64,000 bases of DNA from Bradyrhizobium lablabi (GTDB lineage Bacteria > Pseudomonadota > Alphaproteobacteria > Rhizobiales > Xanthobacteraceae). A program made the position numbers and the translations under genes. The stretch covers positions 6,916,501-6,980,500 of the forward strand of contig NZ_LT670844.1 in the NCBI RefSeq assembly GCF_900141755.1, in the 5' to 3' direction. The notes beneath the pieces are model-generated. The model saw only the letters and a list, made by a program, of their open reading frames with translations, searched no databases and was not told the DNA's origin. Below, in pieces: positions 1 to 9,091 of this stretch (positions within the stretch are counted from its first letter, which is position 1; each line of letters starts with the position of its first letter).

Positions 1-511
1 CCTGAATCTGCCGTTTGCGTTCGACCATCTGATAGAGGAAGGGCAGGCCGGCGACGAAGCCCACCATCGAGACGAACCAAGGTGAACTTGAATGCGCCTT
101 GATGAACGCGTCGATCCCGTCGAGATTGTTGATGCGTGCCGCGTATTCGAGATCGGTGCCGTTGGGATCCTGATGGCGCTCGCGGAAGCGCATCAGCGTC
201 TCGCGCGTCCAGGGATCGTCGTAAAGCACCGGGATCTCGATGATCCGCGTCGCGATGATCGGCTCGGACTTTTCGGCCGCCGAATCCAGGCGCTTCAGCT
301 CGGCGAGCATATCATCCGGCTCGATCAGATCCGGATCGAACTTCACCTGATAAGAGGCATTGGCCGGGCAGATCTCGGTGACACCTTTGATCTTGGCGTC
401 GCGTACCGCATTGGTGATGAAGAGGCTCTTGAAAAAAGCCTCGAGCGACATGGATTCATCCACTTCGGCGAAGATATGCTCATCGCCGCCGAAGGAAAAT
501 CGAGTTTGCAT
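1..511 (-). CDS. pxpB: PxpB/KipI-type 5-oxoprolinase subunit (allophanate hydrolase subunit 1 family), cut by window edge
   Basis: About 170 N-terminal codons are visible; the gene continues past position 1. It starts with ATG at 511, preceded by an AGGAGG ribosome binding site. The translation begins MQTRFSFGGDEHIFAEVDES and ends near the edge with WFVSMVGFVAGLPFLYQM, the conserved region of the AHS1/KipI family. In the known enzyme PxpB works with PxpA and PxpC to hydrolyse 5-oxoproline using ATP; related domains form the carboxyltransferase of urea carboxylase. It lies 33 bp behind the biotin carboxylase and is the last visible gene of the operon. A PxpC partner would be expected just beyond the window. 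The family is clear; the substrate is not. Confidence 0.85.
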   Translation of the reverse strand, partial: MQTRFSFGGDEHIFAEVDESMSLEAFFKSLFITNAVRDAKIKGVTEICPANASYQVKFDPDLIEPDDMLAELKRLDSAAEKSEPIIATRIIEIPVLYDDPWTRETLMRFRERHQDPNGTDLEYAARINNLDGIDAFIKAHSSSPWFVSMVGFVAGLPFLYQMVERKRQIQ

Positions 512-544
512 GGGACACTGGCCTCCTGTTGCTGACGGGGCGGA

Positions 545-1963
<1,419 letters not shown>

Positions 1964-1979
1964 GGACAGTTTGAAAACC

Positions 1980-2222
1980 TCAAACGTCGATCTCGGCGAT
2001 CGGCTGACCGGCCATCACGGCCTCCTCATTCTCGGCAAGGAAGCGCACGATCTTGCCCGATGTGCCTGCCTTCACCTCGTTGAACGACTTCATGACCTCG
2101 ATGAGGCCAATGGTGTCGTCTTGCGTGATCGTGTCGCCATCGGATTTGTAGGCCGGCTTGTCCGGCGCGGGTTTGCGGTAGAATATGCCTGGGAGCGGCG
2201 AAAAGATTTGCTGTATAGCCAT
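1980..2222 (-). CDS. Small biotin carboxyl carrier protein (80 aa)
   Basis: This is a single biotinyl/lipoyl attachment domain. The biotin-accepting lysine is K45 in the motif IEVMKSF, matching the E-(A/V)-M-K consensus. The protein is only 80 aa and lacks the long Ala/Pro-rich N-terminal arm of ordinary AccB (about 150 aa). The ATG at 2222 is chosen because the domain begins directly after it; a longer open frame upstream is not domain-like. It lies 16 bp ahead of the biotin carboxylase gene, so the two are probably translated together and act as carrier and carboxylase. The carboxyl acceptor is presumably handled by the PxpB/PxpC-like subunits of the same operon (inference). Confidence 0.88.
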   Translation of the reverse strand: MAIQQIFSPLPGIFYRKPAPDKPAYKSDGDTITQDDTIGLIEVMKSFNEVKAGTSGKIVRFLAENEEAVMAGQPIAEIDV

Positions 2223-2266
2223 GAGTTCCTCGTCCTTTGATCGCTGCGGCCTTGGCCGGCCGCGCG

Positions 2267-2995
2267 TCAGCGCGCGGCCAAATAGGGGCGGACTGCCTCG
2301 CGAACGGCCTGGGCGATGGCGACGGCATTCGGTGTGTCGGAGTGGACGCAGATGGCATCGGACCCGACGGCGATATCGTTTCCAGCCACACTGCGCGTCT
2401 TGCCTTCGGTCAAGGCTCGCAGGCACCGTGCTGCCGCCTCAGTTGGATCCTTGGCGTCATGTTCACGCGTGATGATGAGGCCACCCTCGGCATTATAGTC
2501 GAGATCGGCGTAGTATTCGGCGACGAAGGTATGACCGCGGCGCTGATAGACCGTCTCGTGAAGCGTGCCTTTCATGCCGAACAGCGGCACCTTGTAGACA
2601 TCGGCCGCGTCCGCCACGGCCTCCGCGACGTCCTCCATCCGCGCGGCCATGCCATAGAGTGCGCCGTGCGGCTTGATATGATTGAGGATCACGCCTTCGG
2701 CATCCAGGAACGCCTTGAGTGCACCGATCTGATAGAGCAGGCAGTTCGTCAGCTCTTCGCGGCCGATCTTCATCTCCCTACGTCCGAACCCTTGCAGATC
2801 GGGCAGCGAGGGATGGGCGCCAACCTTGACGCCATGCAGTTTGGCCAGACGCACGGTGCTGCGCATGTGATTGAAGTCAGAGCCATGGAAGCCGCAAGCG
2901 ACGTTGGCCACGTCGATCTCGGGCATCAGGCCTTCGTCGTCGCCCATCTTGTAGAGGCCGAAGGCCTCGCCCATGTCGCAATTAATGATGACCAT
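2267..2995 (-). CDS. pxpA: LamB/YcsF family protein, PxpA-like 5-oxoprolinase subunit A (242 aa)
   Basis: The translation starts MVIINCDMGEAFGLYKM and contains NVACGFHGSD and VGAHPSLPDLQGFGRREM, hallmark segments of the LamB/YcsF (PxpA) family, whose fold resembles polysaccharide deacetylases and binds a metal. In characterised systems PxpA opens the lactam ring of 5-oxoproline after activation by PxpBC. The ATG at 2995 is preferred over an in-frame start at 3088 because the conserved domain begins at this methionine and a GGAGAAGG-like site precedes it. It is followed by the carrier protein gene. A 186-bp gap separates it from livK upstream. The true substrate may be 5-oxoproline or another lactam. 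Confidence 0.9.
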   Translation of the reverse strand: MVIINCDMGEAFGLYKMGDDEGLMPEIDVANVACGFHGSDFNHMRSTVRLAKLHGVKVGAHPSLPDLQGFGRREMKIGREELTNCLLYQIGALKAFLDAEGVILNHIKPHGALYGMAARMEDVAEAVADAADVYKVPLFGMKGTLHETVYQRRGHTFVAEYYADLDYNAEGGLIITREHDAKDPTEAAARCLRALTEGKTRSVAGNDIAVGSDAICVHSDTPNAVAIAQAVREAVRPYLAAR

Positions 2996-3181
2996 CTCTG
3001 TGGTGTCCTTCTCCCGGCTGCTGCATTCGAGCGCAGCATTTGTAAAATCAACCCTAAACCCGCCGAACGAGACGCCTGCCGACTTCAACAGGCGTCACGT
3101 TCATGGCGATCGACCCAAAGAGGCAAAGGCCGCCAGCGGCACGCAACCTGTGGCGGCGCGTTGCCAGTCTATGTTGCCAGC

Positions 3182-4369
3182 CTACTTGGACACCAGATAG
3201 TCGACCGGTATCTTCTCCGAAATCGTCCACTGATCGACCACGCGCGGCTTGCCTTCCTCGGTATCGACGATCAGATAGCGACCCTGGTTCTGATGGTGGA
3301 GCTCCTTGCTGAAGGTACGTGGCCCGAACAGCGTGGCCTCGTTGTTCATTTTCTCGAGTTCCGCCACCACCGGCTCGGCGTCCGTCGTCTTGGCGCGCTC
3401 GACGGCCTTCGCCCAGACGTCGATCAAGACATATCCCGGATAGACGTATTGGCTGGAAGGATCGCCACCGGTGACGTCCTTGTACTTCTTGTTGAACTCG
3501 GTGACCTTCGGATTGGGGTCGTCGCCATAGATCGAAGCCTGTACCGGCACGTAGAAGTTCGACAGGTCCGGAACGGCGTTCAGCCAATAGCTGCCGTCGA
3601 CGCCCGAGCCGTTGAGGATCATCGACTTGATACCGGCTGCCCGGATCTGCTTGATGGCGGAGACGGCGCCCGGCATCATCGTGCAGAGCATGATGGCGTC
3701 GGGCTCTTTCGGCAGGCTCTTGATGCGCGTGATCTGAGAGGCAATCGAGGCATCGTCGTTCTTGAATGTGTCGCTGCCGGCGAGCGTGGCGTCCTTCAGG
3801 TGCGGCATCTCCCAGTCGAAGCCATCGCAGATACCCTTGTTATAGACGGTCCAACTGTCGAGCAGCCGGTAGAAGCTGCGGGCATCTTTCTTCTTGTAGG
3901 CCCATTCGGCCATGGTCGCGCCCTGCACGGCCGCCAGCACCGAGCCGGAGAACGAGTAAGGACCGACGCCGGGGATGCCGGCCTTGATCGATTCCGCGCA
4001 CAGGAAGAAGGAGACTTTACCGGCCGACTGTGCTTGCAGAGCCGCCGGCGCGCCGAAATCGTAGTCGCAAGAAACGATCACCAACTCGGCCCCCTGATCG
4101 AGCACCGCGAGGCCCGCTTTGGCGCCCTCGGCCTGATCGGTCTTGGTGTCGGCAAACACCGGCTTGATCTTCTTGCCGAGCAAGCCGCCCGCCTTGTTGA
4201 TTTCGTCGATGCGGATCAGCGCAGCATCCTGGGCCGGCTTGTCATAGGCCTGCATGAAACCGGATGCTGCTGTCGCAAATCCGACCACGATCTCGTCGGC
4301 TGCCTGGGTCGGCGTACACCATAGCGCGGTCGCCGCAGCCAAGGTGCCTATTATTGTCGTGAAACGCAT
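3182..4369 (-). CDS. ABC transporter periplasmic substrate-binding protein, LivK type (395 aa)
   Basis: A signal peptide covers about residues 1-23 (hydrophobic core IIGTLAAATALW, cleavage near TQA). The mature protein has the type I periplasmic binding fold of the LivK/Leu-Ile-Val family: VVGFATAASGFMQAYDKPAQ near the N-terminus, INKAGGLLGKKIKPVFADTK, and a C-terminal lobe with VYPGYVLIDVWAKAVERAK. It should capture the substrate in the periplasm and deliver it to the LivHM permease encoded directly upstream in the operon. The neighbouring lactam/carboxylase genes suggest the ligand is not a simple branched-chain amino acid. Family assignment is firm; ligand unknown. Confidence 0.9.
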   Translation of the reverse strand: MRFTTIIGTLAAATALWCTPTQAADEIVVGFATAASGFMQAYDKPAQDAALIRIDEINKAGGLLGKKIKPVFADTKTDQAEGAKAGLAVLDQGAELVIVSCDYDFGAPAALQAQSAGKVSFFLCAESIKAGIPGVGPYSFSGSVLAAVQGATMAEWAYKKKDARSFYRLLDSWTVYNKGICDGFDWEMPHLKDATLAGSDTFKNDDASIASQITRIKSLPKEPDAIMLCTMMPGAVSAIKQIRAAGIKSMILNGSGVDGSYWLNAVPDLSNFYVPVQASIYGDDPNPKVTEFNKKYKDVTGGDPSSQYVYPGYVLIDVWAKAVERAKTTDAEPVVAELEKMNNEATLFGPRTFSKELHHQNQGRYLIVDTEEGKPRVVDQWTISEKIPVDYLVSK

Positions 4370-4403
4370 TTGACCATTCCTCCGTTTGTCGCCGTACTTC
4401 AGT

Positions 4404-5471
4404 TCAATTCCTTAGGGCCGTCTGCACGGGCCGCGGCAGCCGCCGCTCGAGCGGCCATCCCCTCCAGGATAATTCCCGGTTGCGGGTGAGGCCGGTTGGC
4501 AAGTACATCAGGATGACGATGGTGATGATGCCGATCGCGATCTCCTGAACCCCGTTCGGGAGTGCAATGGTCAGACCGCCGAGGCTGACGCCCCTTTCCA
4601 GGTCGCGAAACATCTCGATCAGTGCGGAAATCACCACGACGCCGGCGACGGCTCCGCTGAGGCTATACATCCCTCCAACCACGAGCATGGACAAGGTGAT
4701 GAAGGTCGTGCGCAGATAGAACGAGCCCGGATTGACGATGCTCAGGAAGTGCGCATAGAGCGCGCCGGCGAGACCTATGACGAAGGCGCTGACGACAAAC
4801 GCTATCAACCGCTCGCGGACAATATCGATTCCGGAGGCGCTGGCGGCCACCGCCTCGTCGCGGGTGGCGCGAAGCGCCAAACCGGAGCGGGAAATCGCGT
4901 AGAGATAGGCGATCGCGATGGCGACCGCGGCGCCCAGCCACCCGATCCAGACATTCATGGTGGCCGGCGTACCGACGATCGAACCCTGGCCGCCTGTCAC
5001 GGAGTCCCAGTTCGAATAGACGTTGTTGACGACGCCGAGCAGCCCGAAGGTCGCGATCGAGGCGGCTATCCCAGACAAACGCATGATGACGCGCCCGACG
5101 ATGAGTGCGAACAGGGCCGCGAACACGCCCGAGATCGGCGTGGCGACCCACATCGGCAACTGCGTGTGCAGGAGCCACGCGGGCAGCCCTTTGAGCGTAA
5201 CCGATTTCATCATCGGTGGGATGGTCAGCCATGCGGTCACATAGGCGCCGAGGCACATGAAGCTGATATGGCCGAACGACAAAAGGCCTGAATTGCCAAC
5301 GAAGACGTAGAGGCCGGCGACCACCATGATGTTGATGAACATCTCGACCACGGTGCGATTGAAGGCTCTGCTGCCGAATTGATAGGTCAAGGCGGCGATG
5401 GCGAGCAGCGCCACGATCAAGACGACCGGTGTCGCAATCGTTCGCCAAATGACCGATGGTCGCTGCGGCAT
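4404..5471 (-). CDS. Branched-chain-type ABC transporter permease, LivM family (355 aa)
   Basis: This is an inner-membrane permease with about nine hydrophobic segments. The LivM family signature appears as GNSGLLSFGHISFMCLGAY in the first third and as the EAVAASASGIDIVRERLIAF loop. That loop contacts the ATPase. It forms the channel with the LivH protein encoded just upstream; the two reading frames are separated by only 3 nt (LivH stop at 5475, start at 5471), which argues for coupled translation. The N-terminal region is polar and the C-terminal tail is basic (RNRELSWRGWPLERRLPRP). Substrate specificity cannot be read from the sequence. Confidence 0.9.
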   Translation of the reverse strand: MPQRPSVIWRTIATPVVLIVALLAIAALTYQFGSRAFNRTVVEMFINIMVVAGLYVFVGNSGLLSFGHISFMCLGAYVTAWLTIPPMMKSVTLKGLPAWLLHTQLPMWVATPISGVFAALFALIVGRVIMRLSGIAASIATFGLLGVVNNVYSNWDSVTGGQGSIVGTPATMNVWIGWLGAAVAIAIAYLYAISRSGLALRATRDEAVAASASGIDIVRERLIAFVVSAFVIGLAGALYAHFLSIVNPGSFYLRTTFITLSMLVVGGMYSLSGAVAGVVVISALIEMFRDLERGVSLGGLTIALPNGVQEIAIGIITIVILMYLPTGLTRNRELSWRGWPLERRLPRPVQTALRN

Positions 5472-5474
5472 GGG

Positions 5475-6395
5475 TCAGACTCTCTGCTTGGCGGATTTGG
5501 GTGCGAATAGCCCTTGCGGGCGCACCAGCAGGACCACGATCACGGCGCCATATACAAAGGCATCGCGGAAGACGCGGGCATCATGCGGCAGCGTCGCCTG
5601 AAACACGACGCTGGCGCCGCCGATCAGGAAGCCGGCGGCAACGGCTCCCGGCACGCTGCCAAGACCACCGATCACCGTGGCGATGAAGGCGATCAGCATG
5701 ACATTGGCGCCCATCCCGATATCCGCCGTGCCGGAGTTGGTCGCCAGGATCAACCCGATCGCCGCCGCCAGCATGCCGCTGATGGCAAAGGCCAGCAAGA
5801 TGACCCCATTGGCGCGCACCCCGAGCATGCGGGCCATGGTGAAGTTCTCGGCAGCCGCGCGCATCTCTAACCCGTAGCGCGTGCGTTTGAGGAAAAGCGT
5901 AAGAGCAGCCAGCACGGCCAAAGTGATGATGATGGTGACGACTTGCAGCATCGGGATGCGGGCACCCCAAAGTTCGACCGGCAGGCCAAGACTGGGCCAT
6001 AATGTGATCGACTTCGGGCGGCTCGAATAAAGCATCAGCAAAAGATGCCGGATCACGAAGCCGAGGGCGAAGGAGGCGATCATCATCGTCGCCGGATTGG
6101 TGTTGCGGAAACGCCGGAAAACGATCACCTCCGACAACATCGACAGCGCGGCCCCGATAAGCAGCAGCAGCGGAACGAGAAGGTAGAATGGCAGGTTGCC
6201 GGCGAAGACGATGGCAGCCGCATTGATCGACGGCCACAGCATCGCGAACACGCAGAAAGCGATGAAATCGCCATGCGCGAAGTTCACCAGCCGCATCACG
6301 CCGAAAATCAGCGCGATACCGAGGGCGCCCAGGGCATAAAGGCTACCCAGGCTGAGCGCGTCAAAGAGGATTTGCAGCAGTTCTGTCATCTTCAA
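5475..6395 (-). CDS. Branched-chain-type ABC transporter permease, LivH family (306 aa)
   Basis: The translation begins MKMTELLQILFDALSLGSLYALGALGIALIFGVMRLVNFAHGDF, the classic LivH start, and has about eight hydrophobic helices. The coupling segment KRTRYGLEMRAAAENFTMARMLGV is present, followed by GGLGSVPGAVAAGFLIGG near the C-terminus. Its ATG overlaps the stop of the LivF-type ATPase gene (ATGA, 6392-6395), so translation is coupled. It pairs with the LivM-type permease to form the transmembrane path of the importer. Confidence 0.9.
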   Translation of the reverse strand: MKMTELLQILFDALSLGSLYALGALGIALIFGVMRLVNFAHGDFIAFCVFAMLWPSINAAAIVFAGNLPFYLLVPLLLLIGAALSMLSEVIVFRRFRNTNPATMMIASFALGFVIRHLLLMLYSSRPKSITLWPSLGLPVELWGARIPMLQVVTIIITLAVLAALTLFLKRTRYGLEMRAAAENFTMARMLGVRANGVILLAFAISGMLAAAIGLILATNSGTADIGMGANVMLIAFIATVIGGLGSVPGAVAAGFLIGGASVVFQATLPHDARVFRDAFVYGAVIVVLLVRPQGLFAPKSAKQRV

Positions 6396-7114
6396 TGGTC
6401 TCCGAAGCCGAAATACGCCTGCTTCAGGCGCTCGTCCTTGACCATGTCGCCCGCCTCGCCCTCCAGCACGATGCGTCCGCCACGCATGAGAATCATCCGC
6501 CCGCCGGTCATCATGGCGCGCGTCGAACTTTGTTCGACGATCAACAGGGTCAATTTGCGCTGCGCTCGCAGCCGCTCGAGGATTTCGTACACTTGATCGA
6601 TGATCATGGGCGCAAGTCCGAGCGATGGCTCGTCGATAGCCATGAGGCGGGGCGAGGTCATGAGGGCCCGGCCGATGACGAGCATCTGCTGCTGGCCACC
6701 CGAAAGCATGCCGGCTGGCGCGTGGCGGCGCTCGGCCAGCATCGGGAATTCACGGTAGACGGTCTTGAGATCGTCGGCGACCTTCTGCCTGTCGGTCCGC
6801 ATGCCGGCGCCGACCTTCAAATTCTCCTCGATGCTCAGTGCACCAAAGACGTTGCGCCCCTCGGGCACCAGCGAAAATCTGCGCCGGGCGATCGACTCGG
6901 GTGGGGCTCCTGTCACCTCCGCGCCATCCATCGTGATGGATCCCGAGATCGGCGGCACGACGCCGGCAATCGCATTCAGCAGGGTCGACTTTCCGGCGCC
7001 ATTGGGGCCCGTCACGAACAGGATCTCGCCTTCGGCGATCTTCAGACTGATGCCGCGCAAGGCCGTCAGGCGCCCGTAGCGAACCGTGAGGTTGTCGATG
7101 GCCAGTAATGTCAT
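6392..7114 (-). CDS. ABC transporter ATP-binding protein, LivF family (240 aa)
   Basis: This is an ABC ATPase with Walker A GPNGAGKST at residues 36-44, signature MLSGGQQQMLVIGRAL and Walker B LMAIDEPSLGLAP, ending in the LivF-type tail. The ATG at 7114 overlaps the TGA of livG (ATGA, 7111-7114) and immediately precedes the conserved TLLAIDNLTVRYG; a longer in-frame extension to 7267 is a shadow inside livG. It powers import together with the LivG-type subunit. The operon order livG-livF-livH-livM-livK is tightly packed with overlaps of 4 nt or gaps of 3-34 nt. Confidence 0.92.
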   Translation of the reverse strand: MTLLAIDNLTVRYGRLTALRGISLKIAEGEILFVTGPNGAGKSTLLNAIAGVVPPISGSITMDGAEVTGAPPESIARRRFSLVPEGRNVFGALSIEENLKVGAGMRTDRQKVADDLKTVYREFPMLAERRHAPAGMLSGGQQQMLVIGRALMTSPRLMAIDEPSLGLAPMIIDQVYEILERLRAQRKLTLLIVEQSSTRAMMTGGRMILMRGGRIVLEGEAGDMVKDERLKQAYFGFGDH

Positions 7115-7887
7115 GGTGCGACCGCCTCGACAGCCGCAAGCGCTGGAATGACTTCGTCCCGTTGCGTTCCCATATAGGCGTGCCGGACCGCATCGCTGTT
7201 GCGGATCTGGTTCGGTGAACCGACTTCGATGATCTCGCCGGAATCGAGCACGAAGATGCGTCCGCACAGTTCGAGCACGAGACCGATATTGTGCTCGATC
7301 AGCAGCACGCCGATCCCAGGCTCCCCGGCAATCCGTTTGATGATGGCCGCAAGATCGTGGCTTTCATGCTCGGACATGCCTGCTGCGGGCTCGTCCAGCA
7401 GCAGATAGCGCGGATTGCACATGATGGCCCGGCCGATGGCGACGCGTCGCTCGTCGGTGTAGGGCAGGGCCCCGGCGATTGTACCGGCTAGGTGCGATAT
7501 GCCCAGCCAGTCCATCACGCGCTCGGCCTCTGCGATCGCGTCGCGCCGGGTTAGGCCGAGGCCCACGCCGGTGACCTCCAGGTTGTCCACCACCGGCAAC
7601 TCGCGAAAAAGGCGTCCTGATTGAAAAGTGCGCGCCACGCCCTTGCGTCGCAGCTTGTGAGCCGCAATGCCGTTGACCGCTTCACCTTCCAGTTCAACGG
7701 TTCCCGCGCCGACATGCTGAAAGCCCGTCAAGACGTTGACGAGTGTGGTTTTTCCGGCGCCGTTGGGGCCGATCAGTCCCGTGATGCGTCCCCGCGTCAC
7801 GGCCAGCGTGACGCCAGATAAAGCTTTCAAACCCTCGAACTGCACGGTGACATCGCGAGCGACCAGGTCCAAGTCACCGGAAGTCAT
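7111..7887 (-). CDS. ABC transporter ATP-binding protein, LivG family (258 aa)
   Basis: First gene of the importer/carboxylase operon. Walker A is GPNGAGKTT, Walker B is YLLLDEPAAGMSEHE and the switch histidine lies in LLIEHNIGLV. The signature motif is unusual: the position of LS(Y/G)GQQRR is occupied by LPYTDERRVAIGRA. LivG proteins often diverge here, so the enzyme may still work, but the lack of the canonical Ser-Gly-Gly-Gln is notable. The start at 7887 faces the LysR gene across a 104-bp divergent gap, which should hold the operon promoter. Confidence 0.9.
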   Translation of the reverse strand: MTSGDLDLVARDVTVQFEGLKALSGVTLAVTRGRITGLIGPNGAGKTTLVNVLTGFQHVGAGTVELEGEAVNGIAAHKLRRKGVARTFQSGRLFRELPVVDNLEVTGVGLGLTRRDAIAEAERVMDWLGISHLAGTIAGALPYTDERRVAIGRAIMCNPRYLLLDEPAAGMSEHESHDLAAIIKRIAGEPGIGVLLIEHNIGLVLELCGRIFVLDSGEIIEVGSPNQIRNSDAVRHAYMGTQRDEVIPALAAVEAVAP

Positions 7888-7991
7888 CGAGACGCCTTTT
7901 CAAACGCGAACGAACAATTGATCTTGATCTTTTGCGTTGCAGCAAGCAATTGTAAAATTCGAAAAATCGCTGGCTGATATCGGAATTTTTT
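7888..7991. promoter_or_regulatory. Divergent intergenic region between the operon and its LysR-type regulator
   Basis: This 104-bp AT-rich gap separates the start of livG (minus) from the LysR gene (plus). LysR regulators commonly bind such divergent gaps at T-N11-A motifs; several T-N11-A spacings exist here, for example around GCAAGCAATTGTAAAATTC, but no single palindrome stands out. The regulatory role is inferred from layout and family habit. I cannot place the -10/-35 boxes with confidence. Confidence 0.5.
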
Positions 7992-8912
7992 ATGGCTCTG
8001 ACTATCCGTCAGGTCCGCCACTTCATCGCCACCGCCGAAGCCGGAAGGGTTTCGGCAGCCGCCGCTGGTCTCAACGTGACGCAGTCGGCCGTCACCGCAT
8101 CAATCAAGGCGCTTGAAGCCGAGATCGGACGAAAACTGTTCGACCGGCATTCGAATGGCGTCACCCTCACATTCGACGGACAGCAATTCTTGCAGCGAGC
8201 CCGCGCCATCGAGGCCAGCGTTGCAGATGCGACGCGGGGCCCGCATCGCTGGGGAACCCAGGTTGATGGCACCGTGGACGTTGCCGTCAGCTATACCGTG
8301 GCCGGTTACTTCCTGCCGCCACTTCTGTCGCGCTTCTGGCGAGCCTTTCCGGGCCTCACGGTGCGACTCCATGAATTCGAGCGCGATGCCATCGAGCACA
8401 GCCTCATGAGCGGCAGCGTCGATGCCGCCGTTATGCTCGTCTCGAACTTGCACGACCGGCGCTCGATCTGCTCGCGTCGCTTGTTGCGTTCGACGCGGCG
8501 GCTGTGGACCTGTGCAAATCACCCGCTATTGCATAAGGACAGCGTTCGGCTGGCCGATCTTGCCGCTGAGCCATTTCTGATGCTGACCGTTGACGAAGCC
8601 GAACGCTCTGCAATGCGCTATTGGCAATGTACGCCGCACGTCCCCAACGTCATCTTCCGTACCCTGTCCGTGGAAGCCGTTCGCAGCATGGTGGCGACCG
8701 GCATGGGCATCACTATACTGTCCGATATGGTCTATCGGCCGTGGTCTCTCGAAGGACATCGCATCGATCTCAAAACGCTGGATGACGACGTTCACACCAT
8801 GGACGTGGGCCTTGCTTGGAAGAGCAAAGCCCGGCTTTCCCCCGCGGCCCGCGCTTTCTGCGAGTTCGTCGCCCTCGCTTATCCCGGACCGGATCCGGTT
8901 CATTTCGATTGA
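7992..8912 (+). CDS. LysR-family transcriptional regulator (306 aa)
   Basis: The N-terminal 60 residues form the LysR winged helix-turn-helix (TIRQVRHFIATAEAGRVSAA, then AAGLNVTQSAVTASIKALE). The remainder is a periplasmic-binding-like effector domain, including GMGITILSDMVYRPWSLEG. The length is typical (about 300 aa). It is transcribed away from the livG-led operon, the standard arrangement for a LysR regulator that controls its divergent neighbour and senses the pathway substrate. That role is inference. The ATG at 7992 is followed at once by the HTH, so no other start is needed. Confidence 0.9.
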   Translation: MALTIRQVRHFIATAEAGRVSAAAAGLNVTQSAVTASIKALEAEIGRKLFDRHSNGVTLTFDGQQFLQRARAIEASVADATRGPHRWGTQVDGTVDVAVSYTVAGYFLPPLLSRFWRAFPGLTVRLHEFERDAIEHSLMSGSVDAAVMLVSNLHDRRSICSRRLLRSTRRLWTCANHPLLHKDSVRLADLAAEPFLMLTVDEAERSAMRYWQCTPHVPNVIFRTLSVEAVRSMVATGMGITILSDMVYRPWSLEGHRIDLKTLDDDVHTMDVGLAWKSKARLSPAARAFCEFVALAYPGPDPVHFD

Positions 8913-9035
8913 AGATCCGCCGCTCGGCACAACACAAATGGTATCAAGAGATCCCTGGATGATGTCATAGGCGCTTTGTCTTCGAACTTCGAATGACTGC
9001 CTTTGGCGTGCGCCGTGCAAAGGCGGCGCTTTCCA

Positions 9036-9085
9036 GTGGGTGCAAGCCCCACCCGGCAATCGCTCCAGCCGGAAGCAATCGGAGC
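9036..9085 (+). other. Hairpin-rich leader left of the IS-like transposase
   Basis: Two short perfect stems lie next to each other: GTGGG pairs with CCCAC (9036-9040 and 9048-9052), and GCTCC with GGAGC (9062-9066 and 9081-9085). They sit immediately left of the proposed IS end at 9092. They may belong to the element itself, for example as subterminal or leader structure, or mark its insertion target. I recall similar leaders upstream of related transposases but cannot verify this. Confidence 0.4.
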
Positions 9086-9091
9086 TGTCAT

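Noticed and set aside
2237..4324. Open frame of 695 codons on the plus strand
   Set aside because: It is antisense to the clear PxpA-like and LivK genes and has no family pattern; long antisense frames are usual at high GC.
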